Numbered from the stretch's first letter, positions 8,405-16,555 are shown. The stretch is 64,000 bases of DNA from Pseudomonas fluorescens (GCF_005938625.1 NZ_VCNJ01000024.1:186001-250000); one strand, 5' to 3'. Notes: generated by a model not told the origin, from the sequence alone. Numbers and translations are program-made.

Positions 8405-11211
8405 CGCTTCCAGCGAATTTCCTGCGTGATGCGCAGCAACTGATCCCGGCGGAGCGCCGTTTTGATGATCCGTTATCGACGCTGGCCTTTGGTACGGACG
8501 CCAGTTTTTATCGGCTGATTCCGCAACTGGTAATTCGCGTCGAGTCCGAAGATGAAGTGGTCGCGCTTTTGAAATTGGCTCAGCGCGACCATGTTCCAGT
8601 GACCTTCCGTGCGGCGGGCACCAGTTTGTCCGGTCAGGCGATCAGCGATTCTGTTTTGATCGTGCTTGGGGATAACTGGAACGCTCGTGAGATTCGCGGC
8701 CAAGGCATGCAAATCCGCCTGCAACCGGGGGTGATCGGTGCGCAAGCCAATGCATGGCTGGCACCGTTCGGGCGCAAGATCGGCCCGGATCCGGCCTCGA
8801 TCAACGCCTGCAAAATCGGCGGTATCGTCGCCAACAACGCCAGCGGCATGTGCTGTGGTACCGCGCAGAATACCTATCACACGCTGGCCGGGATTCGTTT
8901 GGTGTTGGCCGATGGCACGCGCCTGGATACCGAAGACGCTGCCAGTGTTGCAGCGTTTCGCAACAGTCACGGCGAGTTGCTGGAGCACTTGGCGACATTG
9001 GGCCGCGAGACCCGCGCCAATGCCGAACTGGCTGCACGAATCCGCCACAAATACCGTCTGAAAAATACCACCGGCCTGTCACTCAACGCTCTGGTGGATT
9101 TTGACGAGCCTGTGGATATCTTGAGCCACTTGCTGGTCGGCTCCGAAGGCACTCTCGGCTTCATCAGCGCGGTGACTTACGACACGGTGATTGATCACCC
9201 GAACAAAGCCTCGGCGCTGATTGTGTTCCCGGATGTGGAAACCTGCTGCAACGCCGTCACCGTGTTGAAAAGCCAACCGGTATCCGCCGTAGAGTTGCTT
9301 GATCGACGCAGCCTGCGTTCGGTACAAGACAAACCGGGCATGCCCGCTTTCGTACAACAGCTGTCGAACAATGCCTGCGCGCTGTTGATCGAATCCCGCG
9401 CCGCTTCTTCCACTTTGCTACAGGAACAACTGGCGCAGATCATGGCGTCGCTCAGTGGTTTCCCGGTAGAAAAGCAAATCGACTTCAGCGAAGACCCTTT
9501 GGAGAACGCCAAGCTCTGGGCGATCCGCAAGGATACTTTCCCCGCCGTCGGTGCCGTGCGCAAAACCGGCACCACGGTAATCATCGAAGACGTAACCTTT
9601 CCGGTCGAACAACTGGCCATAGGCGTTAACCGTTTGATCGAGCTGTTCGACAAACATGCCTACGATGAGGCGATTCTTTTCGGACACGCGCTGGAAGGCA
9701 ATCTGCACTTCGTCTTCACCCAAGGCTTCAACAACCCGGAAGAAGTCGCACGCTATCAAGCGTTCATGGATGACGTCGCGCAACTGGTCGCCGTTGAATT
9801 CGGTGGTTCGCTGAAAGCCGAACACGGCACCGGCCGCAACATGGCGCCGTTCGTGGAACTGGAATGGGGCAGCGACGCCTATCAACTGATGTGGCAGCTC
9901 AAACGTCTGCTCGACCCGAACGGGATTCTCAACCCGGACGTGGTGCTCAGCGAAGATCCGCAGATCCATCTCAAACATCTGAAACCGCTGCCTGCGGCGG
10001 ACGAGATTGTCGATAAGTGCATCGAGTGCGGTTTCTGCGAACCGGTCTGCCCGTCGAAAGGACTGACCTTGAGCCCGCGTCAGCGCATCGTGATCTGGCG
10101 TGATATTCAGGCGAAGAAACGCGCTGGCGTCGACACCACCGAACTGGAAAAAGCCTACGAGTACCAAGGCATCGAAACCTGTGCCGCCACTGGTCTGTGC
10201 GCGCAACGTTGCCCTGTAGGTATCAACACTGGCGAGTTGGTGAAAAAGCTGCGTGGCCGACACGCAACGCATCAGAAAACCGCCGACTGGATCGAAGGAA
10301 ATTTCGCCAAGACCCTGCAAGGCGCACGCTTCACCCTGCACGTGGCCAACGGTGCGCGGATGATGCTTGGCGCACCGCGTCTGGCGAAACTTTCGGCAAC
10401 GATTACGCGCCTGTCCAAAGGTCAGGTGCCGTTGTGGACGAATGCGATGCCGCAACCGGAAAAAGCCATTCGCTTCAGCCCCAGCGTCTCGGACGAACGC
10501 CCGCGTGTGGTCTATCTAGCCGCGTGCGTTTCGAGGGTCATGGGTCCGGCGGCGGGCGATAAAGAGCAGATGTCGCTCTACGACAAAACCCGTGGTTTGC
10601 TGGAAAAGGCCGGTTACCAAGTAGTCTTCCCGGACAATCAGGACAACCTCTGCTGCGGTCAGCCCTTCGCCTCCAAAGGCTACGCCGAACAAGCCGAACA
10701 CAAGCGTCAGGAGCTGATCAGCGCATTGCTCCACGCCAGTCGCGGCGGGCTCGATCCGATCTATTGCGACACCAGTCCGTGCACGCTGCGGCTGGTGCAG
10801 GATGTAGGAGAAACCCGTCTGGATCTGTACGACCCGGTGCGCTTCATCCGTACGCACCTTCTTGATCGACTCGAGTTCACCGCACAAGACGCACCGATTG
10901 CCGTACATGTGACCTGCAGCACTCAGCACCTCGGCGAAAGCCAGGCGTTGATCGATCTGGCGCGTAAGTGCAGCAACAACGTGGTGATTCCGGAAGGCAT
11001 TCATTGCTGTGGATTTGCCGGTGACAAGGGCTTCACCACACCAGAGCTGAACAGCCATTCACTGCGCACGCTCAAGGATGCCGTGCAGCATTGCAGCGAA
11101 GGGATTTCCACCAGTCGCACCTGTGAGATCGGCCTGACGCAACATGGCGGGATTGACTACCACGGGCTGGTCTATCTGGTGGATCGCGTGACCCGGGCGA
11201 AGGCCTGCTGA
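8401..11211 (+). CDS. FAD/4Fe-4S oxidoreductase, D-lactate dehydrogenase-like (Dld-II type)
   Basis: 936 aa fusion. Order of domains: FAD-binding type 4 (VTFRAAGTSLSGQAISD near residue 60), FAD-oxidase C-terminal domain with the histidine-rich LFGHALEGNLHFVF and KAEHGTGRNMAPF, two 4Fe-4S sites (CIECGFCEPVCPSKG, then CAATGLCAQRCPVG), and two CCG domains (DNLCCGQPFASKGY, IHCCGFAGDKGF). This architecture matches respiratory D-lactate (or D-2-hydroxyacid) dehydrogenases feeding electrons to quinone. Translationally coupled to lutC. No FMN-type lldD is present, so L-lactate relies on LutABC and D-lactate on this protein. Confidence 0.9.
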   Translation: MTLPANFLRDAQQLIPAERRFDDPLSTLAFGTDASFYRLIPQLVIRVESEDEVVALLKLAQRDHVPVTFRAAGTSLSGQAISDSVLIVLGDNWNAREIRGQGMQIRLQPGVIGAQANAWLAPFGRKIGPDPASINACKIGGIVANNASGMCCGTAQNTYHTLAGIRLVLADGTRLDTEDAASVAAFRNSHGELLEHLATLGRETRANAELAARIRHKYRLKNTTGLSLNALVDFDEPVDILSHLLVGSEGTLGFISAVTYDTVIDHPNKASALIVFPDVETCCNAVTVLKSQPVSAVELLDRRSLRSVQDKPGMPAFVQQLSNNACALLIESRAASSTLLQEQLAQIMASLSGFPVEKQIDFSEDPLENAKLWAIRKDTFPAVGAVRKTGTTVIIEDVTFPVEQLAIGVNRLIELFDKHAYDEAILFGHALEGNLHFVFTQGFNNPEEVARYQAFMDDVAQLVAVEFGGSLKAEHGTGRNMAPFVELEWGSDAYQLMWQLKRLLDPNGILNPDVVLSEDPQIHLKHLKPLPAADEIVDKCIECGFCEPVCPSKGLTLSPRQRIVIWRDIQAKKRAGVDTTELEKAYEYQGIETCAATGLCAQRCPVGINTGELVKKLRGRHATHQKTADWIEGNFAKTLQGARFTLHVANGARMMLGAPRLAKLSATITRLSKGQVPLWTNAMPQPEKAIRFSPSVSDERPRVVYLAACVSRVMGPAAGDKEQMSLYDKTRGLLEKAGYQVVFPDNQDNLCCGQPFASKGYAEQAEHKRQELISALLHASRGGLDPIYCDTSPCTLRLVQDVGETRLDLYDPVRFIRTHLLDRLEFTAQDAPIAVHVTCSTQHLGESQALIDLARKCSNNVVIPEGIHCCGFAGDKGFTTPELNSHSLRTLKDAVQHCSEGISTSRTCEIGLTQHGGIDYHGLVYLVDRVTRAKAC

Positions 11212-11252
11212 AGAAAAATAGAACCCTTGAGTTCGCCTGTAGTCCACAGAAT

Positions 11253-11277
11253 AACCCCGACTGATCGGGGTTTTTCT
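11253..11277 (+). terminator. Terminator of the lactate operon
   Basis: AACCCCGA-CTGA-TCGGGGTT stem followed by TTTCTT, 41 bp after the dehydrogenase stop. A good intrinsic terminator. Confidence 0.85.
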
Positions 11278-11341
11278 TCCATACGGTTGCCCGTCCTGAC
11301 GGCCAGCGAAGTCTGGACCCACTCGGTTCAAGGAGATACAC

Positions 11342-11620
11342 ATGAAACGTTCTGTACTGTTAGGTCTGTTCGTTACTGCATCGATGATGGCGTCCACTTC
11401 GTTTGCTGACGGCAAGCCTGCCGATCTGTGTGATGCCAATATTCAGACCATTGATAATGGCAAGGCGCAGCTTTCAGCGAATCCAGAATTGAGTCAGCGC
11501 GCCGAAACCAGTGTGGCCAAGGCCAAGGCACTCAAGGCCCAAGGCAAGATCGACGATTGCGTTGCTGAAACCTCGCAAACCATCGTAGAACTGCGCAAAG
11601 CCACAGGTACCAACAACTGA
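11342..11620 (+). CDS. Small secreted helical protein, unknown function
   Basis: 92 aa with a clear signal peptide (MKRSVLLGLFVTASMMASTSFA, cleavage predicted after SFA). The mature part of about 70 residues has two cysteines (DLCDAN and DDCVAE), which could form a disulfide in the periplasm, and is otherwise helical, rich in Ala, Lys and Glu. A GGAG lies about 6 nt before the ATG. It stands alone between two hairpins, so it is probably its own transcription unit. Small periplasmic proteins of this kind are common in Pseudomonas; no function is assigned. Confidence 0.8.
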   Translation: MKRSVLLGLFVTASMMASTSFADGKPADLCDANIQTIDNGKAQLSANPELSQRAETSVAKAKALKAQGKIDDCVAETSQTIVELRKATGTNN

Positions 11621-11630
11621 TCAGCGTCGC

Positions 11631-11653
11631 GGCCAACCTTCGGGTTGGCCTTG
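11631..11653 (+). terminator. Hairpin after the small secreted protein gene
   Basis: GGCCAACC-TTCG-GGTTGGCC, 8-bp stem with a UUCG tetraloop, followed by TTGT. Likely a terminator separating the gene from ssrA, though its T-run is short. Confidence 0.65.
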
Positions 11654-11716
11654 TGGGCTGATTGGCGTACACTGCGCAGGCTTGTTGCTCAAACAGATGT
11701 ACTGAGCAATGAGTTC

Positions 11717-12105
11717 GGGGCCGTTTAGGATTCGACGCCGGTTGCGAAACTCTAGGTGCATGCCGACTTGGTAACAGAAGTCGTAAATCCACTGTTGCAA
11801 CTACTTATAGTTGCCAATGACGACCAATACGGTGTTGCTCTCGCTGCTTAATTGCAGCTGACAATGCTCCTGGTACCTTCGGGTCCAGCAATCATCAGGG
11901 GATGTCTGTAAACCCAAAATGATTGTCATATAGAACAGAATCGCCGTGCAGTACGTTGTGGACGAAGCGGCTAAAACTTACACAACTCGCCCAAAGCACC
12001 CTGCCCTTCGGGTCGCTGAGGGTTAACTTAATAGAAACGGCTACGCATGTAGTACCGACAGCGGAGTACTGGCGGACGGGGGTTCAAATCCCCCCGGCTC
12101 CACCA
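11717..12105 (+). ncRNA. ssrA: tmRNA (transfer-messenger RNA)
   Basis: 389 nt. The 5' end GGGGCCGTTTAGGATTCGAC and 3' end with GGTTCAAATC and CCACCA are the conserved tRNA-like ends; GGGGCCG pairs with CGGCTCC (one G-U) to form the acceptor stem. The tag reading frame from the GCC at 11,813 encodes ANDDQYGVALAA and stops at TAA 11,849-11,851, the proteolysis tag with the usual LAA-type ending. It works with SmpB (1,970) to rescue stalled ribosomes. The 3' end is the integration site of the island that follows; the RNA itself appears intact. Confidence 0.96.
12078..12105 (+). other. attL (tmRNA-side attachment site)
   Basis: The T-arm and acceptor end of ssrA, core GGGTTCAAATCCCCCCGGC followed by TCCACCA. 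Its partner is at 28,679-28,704. The integrase gene begins 168 bp downstream, the usual arrangement for ssrA-integrating islands. Confidence 0.75.
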
Positions 12106-12148
12106 AATAGCAATCTAGACCTGTCTCAGACAGTCTACGAAACACCCC

Positions 12149-12175
12149 AAGAAGCCCGCCCTGTGCGGGCTTTCT
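12149..12175 (+). terminator. Terminator after ssrA on the island side
   Basis: AAGCCCGC-CCTGT-GCGGGCTT stem, then TCTTG. It probably ends the tmRNA precursor. A similar AAAGCCCGC hairpin follows the other att site at 28,715, as expected if one is the original ssrA terminator. Confidence 0.75.
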
Positions 12176-12272
12176 TGTTTCTGGCTATCCGTCTCTGTCT
12201 ACCCCTATCCCAGTGTGCGCTGTATCCTCCCGTGTACCAGAGATGTAAATTGAAACTGATGGGTACAAGGGA

Positions 12273-13502
12273 ATGAAGCGCACTGAAATCAAACGTCGTC
12301 CTCTAGCTGACACGGCCGTAGCGGCTCTGGAAGCCGACTCCAAGGAGTACAGGGAGCACGATGGGAACAACGTGTATCTCCGAGTGCGGCCCGATGGCAA
12401 AAAGTCATGGCAGCTTCGGTACAAGAAAGCTGACGGTAAGTGGTCTTGGATAGGGCTAGGCAGTTACCCGGCAGTTACTGGATCTGCTGCACGACAGAAA
12501 GCGACCGAACTGCGGGCTAGTACAGCTGAAGGGAGCAACCCCTTGGCGACGATGCGAGCCAAAAAAGCTGCGGAGTTGGAAAGCGCCAGTAATACCTTTG
12601 AGAAGCTAGCCAGGGAGTGGTACTCGTCCAAGCGAAAAGGCTGGACCAACGGGACCGCCGTTCGAACAATCGGCGCGCTAGAGCTTCACGTCTTTCCGGT
12701 TTTCGGAACCCGTTCCTATCGCGAGATTCTGCCGATGGAATGGATGGACTTCCTCCGCACAATGGAACGTAAAGGAATTATTGAGCAGACCAGTCGCGTA
12801 CGCGGAATGTGTCGTGAGATCTATGATCTTGCGCGAGTGACCGGAAGAGCGACGCATAATCCGCTTGAAGGTCTGCACAAATTCTTGCAAACCAAACCTG
12901 TAGAGAATTACGCCCATGTATCCCAAGAGGAATTGCCACCTCTTCTCAGGGCTATACGATCCTATCCGAGTGCGACCGATATTCGGATAGGCCTCCACCT
13001 GCTTTCGATGCTTGCGTGTCGCCCCTCTGAATTGCGCGAAGCAAGATGGACAGAGTTCGACTTGGAAAAAGCGCTTTGGATCATCCCTTCAGAACGGATG
13101 AAACGACGCCGCGAACATCTCGTACCTCTGCCCCACCAAGCGGTAACGTTGCTGCGAGATCTCCAACGTCTGACCGGGCACTACCCTCTTCTTTTTCCAG
13201 GCCGCAGCGATACCACTAAGCCACGCTCCAATACAGTGTTCTTAATGGCGCTACGACGCTTGGGTTACGAGGGGCGGCAAACAGGGCATGGCTTTCGACA
13301 CATCGCGAGCACGATCTTGAACGAGCACGGCTTTGACGAAAACCATATCGAGGCGCAGCTATCGCACGTGAAGGATGGAGTCGCGGGTGTGTACAACAAG
13401 GCGGTCTATATCAAGCCTCGCACTGTGATGATGCAATGGTACGCAGATTATCTTGATGAGCTGGAGCAAGGGGATATCGCCCAGGTACAAGTTGAAAGAT
13501 GA
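12273..13502 (+). CDS. Tyrosine recombinase/integrase, P4 type
   Basis: 409 aa. An N-terminal DUF4102-type arm-binding domain (VYLRVRPDGKKSWQLRYK, about residues 34-51), a core-binding SAM-like domain (about 105-190), and a catalytic domain with R250 (ACRPSELRE), H339-x-x-R342 (GHGFRHIAS), H365 (QLSHV) and the nucleophile Y374 (AGVYNKA). It carries out site-specific integration and excision at the ssrA 3' end. An AAGGG directly precedes the ATG at unusually short spacing. No truncation is seen, so it may be active. Confidence 0.95.
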   Translation: MKRTEIKRRPLADTAVAALEADSKEYREHDGNNVYLRVRPDGKKSWQLRYKKADGKWSWIGLGSYPAVTGSAARQKATELRASTAEGSNPLATMRAKKAAELESASNTFEKLAREWYSSKRKGWTNGTAVRTIGALELHVFPVFGTRSYREILPMEWMDFLRTMERKGIIEQTSRVRGMCREIYDLARVTGRATHNPLEGLHKFLQTKPVENYAHVSQEELPPLLRAIRSYPSATDIRIGLHLLSMLACRPSELREARWTEFDLEKALWIIPSERMKRRREHLVPLPHQAVTLLRDLQRLTGHYPLLFPGRSDTTKPRSNTVFLMALRRLGYEGRQTGHGFRHIASTILNEHGFDENHIEAQLSHVKDGVAGVYNKAVYIKPRTVMMQWYADYLDELEQGDIAQVQVER

Positions 13503-13531
13503 GTCTGATATTTCGTATCCCTGAAAATATT

Positions 13532-13655
13532 GGTGTAACAGGTGTTTCGCGTGTAACGAACACGAATATCCTATTGTTTTATAAAGACTTTATCTGAGTA
13601 ACACCTTATGCATTCAGTGTTTACGATAGGTGTATCAGGATGAAAGCGTGTAACA
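13532..13655. repeat. Cluster of GTGTAACA-type words after the integrase
   Basis: GTGTAACA at 13,533 and 13,648, GTGTAACG at 13,551, and the inverted AGTAACACC at 13,598, within the 256-bp gap before the PrtN-like gene. The same word recurs six times at 26,867-26,989. Binding sites for an island regulator or replication protein are the likely meaning. Confidence 0.5.
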
Positions 13656-13758
13656 AATGACCAAGACCATCGCCTGCTGCGGGCAAGCTCAATGCGTTGC
13701 AATTTGCAGAAAATGCACGCTGGTTTGGTGCCAAAAAATGGGGCGCGGGGGAGTCTAA

Positions 13759-14073
13759 ATGGACGATTTTCCGACATTGGCTTTATTGAGAAGGCGATAC
13801 GGCAGTGTCTGCATCCCTTTGGATACAGTGAGGCGTCATTACGCTAACCATTTGGGTATGCCGCGATTCTTACGCAAGATTCGAGAGAAGGAGATACCAC
13901 TGCGTGTAGTGAAGGGAGATTGGGGAGGCAGGATGCAGAGGGTGGTCTATCTTCACGATTTAGCGCAATGGATTGAAGATCTTCACCCGAAGGCAACCCA
14001 TCCATTAAGCGAAGCACACCTGCCCAACGAGGACGACCGTTCGTCGGAACAACTTGGCGCGAAGCCTGAGTGA
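13759..14073 (+). CDS. Pyocin activator PrtN-like regulator
   Basis: 104 aa. The segment RRRYGSVCIPLDTVRRHYAN, then FLRKIREKEIPLRVV and YLHDLAQWIEDLHP, follows the PrtN family pattern (short N-terminal strand, IPL-x-x-VCRDY-like helix, LRK-x-x-x-GEIPLPI-like turn, HLxDLAxYID-like helix). PrtN proteins are DNA-binding transcription activators, first known from pyocin genes, and PrtN-like proteins occur in phage-derived islands. A strong GGGGGAG lies 5 nt before the ATG. It probably activates the island genes downstream. Assignment is from motif similarity only. Confidence 0.7.
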   Translation: MDDFPTLALLRRRYGSVCIPLDTVRRHYANHLGMPRFLRKIREKEIPLRVVKGDWGGRMQRVVYLHDLAQWIEDLHPKATHPLSEAHLPNEDDRSSEQLGAKPE

Positions 14074-14196
14074 AGTGCTGCTAAAGATATTTAGTGTGGA
14101 TAACATTTGAACGTCAGATTTTTTCTAGTTTCTTTAATCAAATAAACCACATAAATAGATGGCCCTGTGACTTTCTACAACCACAGGGAACCATCA

Positions 14197-14481
14197 ATGA
14201 CCATCGCAACCCTAGAATCAAGACGAAAAACTACGGCAGAAAAGCCACAGCAAAATGCCGTCGGCTCCACCCCTATCTTTGGTTTGATGACCTCAAACGA
14301 AGTTGCCGCTGCATTAGCCCTATCCAACAAAACGCTCGCTGCATGGCGTAGCTCAGGACGCAGTCCGCTCCCTTTTTTCAAGCTCGGCTCTCGTGTGCGA
14401 TATCGCTCAGAGGATGTCATTGCATGGCTTGAAAGCCGGCTGTGTTCCGTCGCTACAGACGCAGCGCGAGGGCCACTTTGA
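14197..14481 (+). CDS. Helix-turn-helix DNA-binding protein (MerR/excisionase-like)
   Basis: 94 aa. The central MTSNEVAAALALSNKTLAAW is a winged-helix HTH of the HTH_17/excisionase type, followed by PLPFFKLGSRVRYRSEDVIA, the usual wing and closing helix. Such proteins serve as excisionases or regulators in integrative elements. The ATG at 14,197 follows AGGGAA; an upstream GTG at 14,167 lacks an RBS. The stop shares a base with the start of the next gene (TGATG). Confidence 0.8.
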   Translation: MTIATLESRRKTTAEKPQQNAVGSTPIFGLMTSNEVAAALALSNKTLAAWRSSGRSPLPFFKLGSRVRYRSEDVIAWLESRLCSVATDAARGPL

Positions 14482-14834
14482 TGACTACCCTCGGTAAAAC
14501 TCAAAACGTTTTCGCGCTGCCTTCATCTGGTCCCGAGCTAGCCCTAACGCATGAAGACGCGTCGACATCGGCACGTGGATTAAAAGATCGCGATATGGTG
14601 TTAGGACGGTTCGATCCAACCGCGACGCTCATTCGCATACCTGTGGTGATATCCATCACCGGCATCGGTCGTGCGACTGTTTACAAGCTCATGAGCCAGC
14701 CCGAAAGCGGCTTTCCACAGCCTGTAAAGCTCACCGACAGTAATGCTCGTGGAGCCCCAGTTGCATGGGTTTTGTCTGAAGTTTTGAATTGGACCCGTGC
14801 ACGAATTGCTGCCCGCGATGAGGCCGCAGCATGA
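14481..14834 (+). CDS. AlpA-family regulator
   Basis: 117 aa. The C-terminal half has the AlpA fold: ISITGIGRATVYKLMSQPES, GFPQPVKLTDSN and VAWVLSEVLNWTRARIAARD. AlpA-family proteins control integrase or excision genes of prophage-like elements. The N-terminal 50 residues are longer than in typical AlpA (about 70 aa). Coupled to the HTH gene upstream and by ATGA to the gene downstream, so two related DNA-binding proteins are made in series. Confidence 0.82.
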   Translation: MTTLGKTQNVFALPSSGPELALTHEDASTSARGLKDRDMVLGRFDPTATLIRIPVVISITGIGRATVYKLMSQPESGFPQPVKLTDSNARGAPVAWVLSEVLNWTRARIAARDEAAA

Positions 14835-15439
14835 GGCGCGGCCATAGTCCATTCAAAGGGCCATTTCTCGACTCGTATAGCATCGGATTTCAACTCTATC
14901 AACCGGGCGCGATCAACTGGCGGCACCGCACCATTTCAGGCGTGAGCTGGAACGGCGAAGAGCAGGAGGCGTTTTTCTTCAGCCCTGATGGCCTCGCCCT
15001 ACCGCTGAAAGCGAATCCGTGGGAACTGCCTGAGCTGATTCACCGAAACTCGGTGCGCAGAGAGTTCGCTAGTGTTCACGGCACCGGCCATTTCGCCATG
15101 AAAGCGGGTCGCCTAACTTCGTTGAAGTCCCTCGGTATGACCGACTGGGTTACCTATTGGCTGGTTGATCAGTCGGGCGGATTCGCGAACGATCCGGCAG
15201 TTTGGCAGCGCATCACGGAACAAGATCTCGCCGTCGAGAAGACCGCTAGCGAGCGCACTCACCATGATATGCGCTTGACCAGCGACCTGACCGGCTACGT
15301 GGAGGAGTGCCTGACGCAGCGCCACGAGCAGATGTCCGTTGAGCACCGTCGTCGATGCGCCGAGGACAGCAAGATCCTGGCTTGGCTCAAAGGCGAAACA
15401 CCAGCACCTCTTTTTGCTCTCGCGCAGGAGGCAGCATGA
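14831..15439 (+). CDS. Island protein of unknown function
   Basis: 202 aa, not recognised. Soluble, no signal peptide or membrane segment. The N-terminal half is rich in aromatic residues (INWRHRTISGVSWNGEEQEA), the C-terminal third is a charged helix (EECLTQRHEQMSVEHRRRCA). Overlaps both neighbours by ATGA, so it belongs to the AlpA operon. Probably part of the conserved backbone of this island type. Confidence 0.7.
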   Translation: MRRGHSPFKGPFLDSYSIGFQLYQPGAINWRHRTISGVSWNGEEQEAFFFSPDGLALPLKANPWELPELIHRNSVRREFASVHGTGHFAMKAGRLTSLKSLGMTDWVTYWLVDQSGGFANDPAVWQRITEQDLAVEKTASERTHHDMRLTSDLTGYVEECLTQRHEQMSVEHRRRCAEDSKILAWLKGETPAPLFALAQEAA

Positions 15440-15741
15440 ATCGGAAGATCGCAGATAACGCCTTGATGCATCCGTTCTCCGTATTGCGCCGGATCGGATT
15501 TTCTACTCGCCTCATGCAGCGTCTTGAACGCCACCGCAGCCGTCAGGAAAAGCAAGGTCGCGTAGTCAGTGTCCTGAGCTGGGCGGACGGCACCTGGTGC
15601 GCCCTCTCCCTCAACTGCGAAAAGACCGGGGCCGTGGTCGTCGACGAAGGCCAGCAAACGCACGCCTACGAAGACGCCCGCTCGATGCTCAGCGGTGGCT
15701 TCCTGCCCCTTCTTTCCCTGCGCTGGGAAGCCCATGCCTGA
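15436..15741 (+). CDS. Small island protein of unknown function
   Basis: 101 aa, starts at ATG 15,436 overlapping the previous stop; GGAGG lies 7 nt upstream. Contains basic helix RLMQRLERHRSRQEKQG followed by a short beta-rich segment (VSVLSWADGTWCALSLNCEK). Not recognised. Last gene of the 14,197-15,741 operon; a hairpin follows. Confidence 0.65.
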   Translation: MNRKIADNALMHPFSVLRRIGFSTRLMQRLERHRSRQEKQGRVVSVLSWADGTWCALSLNCEKTGAVVVDEGQQTHAYEDARSMLSGGFLPLLSLRWEAHA

Positions 15742-15747
15742 AAACGA

Positions 15748-15777
15748 AAACGCCTCCGGGGGCGATCCGGAGGCGTT
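15748..15777 (+). terminator. Hairpin closing the AlpA operon
   Basis: AACGCCTCCGG paired with TCCGGAGGCGTT, immediately after the stop. Very stable but without a T-run. Confidence 0.55.
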
Positions 15778-15920
15778 GAGGTCAATCTACATGCACGAAC
15801 AATTTATGCCGCACCTGGAAAAACCGCAAGCCATCAGCGCAGTTGCACTTTCGAAAAACGGACGTTACTCTCTGGTCGTCGCTGCAAATTCAGTGACCGG
15901 ACTTGGCCGTCCGAACCGCA

Positions 15921-15964
15921 AAAGGCGCACAAGCGCCCTCCATCCGAACGCAGGCGCTTTTTTT
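15921..15964 (+). terminator. Terminator before the leader RNA
   Basis: AAGCGCC (15,931) pairs with GGCGCTT (15,953) and is followed by a run of seven T. Outer GGCGCAC and GTGCC can extend it. It lies 22 bp before the structured leader and probably isolates it from upstream transcription. Confidence 0.7.
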
Positions 15965-15985
15965 GTGCCCGCCGTATCGTGTTAT

Positions 15986-16115
15986 GGCGGCTGTGCGTGG
16001 GACACCTTCGGGTGTGCCGGGTCCCTTTTGCCCCGGTCGGCCAACCCGCGTACAGCTGTCACCATTCCTTGCTTGGCCGCAAGCGGTGGCAGCTCCTCAG
16101 CAAAAGGAGCTCTAC
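15986..16115 (+). ncRNA. Structured leader RNA of the replication operon, copy 1
   Basis: The 5' arm GGCGGCTGTGCGTGGG (15,986-16,001) pairs with CCCGCGTACAGCTGTC (16,045-16,060), enclosing a UUCG hairpin ACACC-TTCG-GGTGT (16,002-16,015) and a CCGGG/CCCGG hairpin (16,017-16,036). The 3' arm GCTGTCACC (16,055-16,063) can instead pair downstream with GGTGGCAGC (16,085-16,093), around an inner GCTT/AAGC stem. AGCTCCT (16,091-16,097) can also cover the ribosome binding site AGGAGCT (16,105-16,111). These alternatives share bases, so the RNA looks like a two-state switch. A second copy with compensating changes is at 49,479-49,605. Confidence 0.72.
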
Positions 16116-16274
16116 ATGACCGCTATCAATCCGTCCAAAATCCGCGCCGCTGCACATCGTGCAATGGCTCTCGCCGCTTTACACGCCAATTCCAGCCTCG
16201 CTACACGCCTTTCCCGTTACAACGCTCACATGGTCAAAGCCCGCGCACTCGAAACCGCAGGCGGTGCCCAATGA
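16116..16274 (+). CDS. Small basic protein, first gene after the leader RNA
   Basis: 52 aa (MTAINPSKIRAAAHRAMALA...), largely one Ala/Arg-rich helix. AAGGAG lies 6 nt before the ATG and is inside a hairpin. It overlaps the next gene by ATGA. It may act as a leader peptide coupling leader RNA structure to translation of the downstream genes. Not recognised. Confidence 0.65.
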   Translation: MTAINPSKIRAAAHRAMALAALHANSSLATRLSRYNAHMVKARALETAGGAQ

Positions 16275-16555
16275 ACAACGCTTTGAGTTTCGCTCTGCCC
16301 GAAGACCTGCTCTGCGTGAATCCGACCGCAGAAGCCGGTGTGCCCATCGATGCCATCACCTGCGCCATTGCTCGTGCCGACTCGGTTCTGACGCTGCTTG
16401 AAGAACACTTCGAAAACGACTCCTCACGCCTCGCTAATCATGTCATCGCCGCCGTCCTCTGGGACGTGCGCGGCACTCTTGGTTTGATTAAAACACTGAC
16501 CTTGCACGGCGACTCCACTTCGACGCCTGCTGTGCAGAAAGGCGGTGCGCTATGA
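16271..16555 (+). CDS. Small helical protein, DUF3077-like
   Basis: 94 aa. ITCAIARADSVLTLLEEHFE and HVIAAVLWDVRGTLGLIKTL form two helices similar in arrangement to the DUF3077 protein encoded next. No signal peptide. Overlaps genes on both sides by ATGA. Function unknown; the family is frequent in Pseudomonas. Confidence 0.65.
   Translation: MNNALSFALPEDLLCVNPTAEAGVPIDAITCAIARADSVLTLLEEHFENDSSRLANHVIAAVLWDVRGTLGLIKTLTLHGDSTSTPAVQKGGAL

Noticed and set aside
13571-13777. Minus-strand 68-aa frame
   Set aside because: No RBS, no motif, overlaps the GTGTAACA cluster and the start of the PrtN-like gene.
15695-16270. Long plus-strand open frame reading through 15,695-16,555 as one 286-aa protein
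   Set aside because: It crosses two hairpins and the leader RNA, and its last 94 codons form a gene with its own ATGA-coupled start at 16,271.
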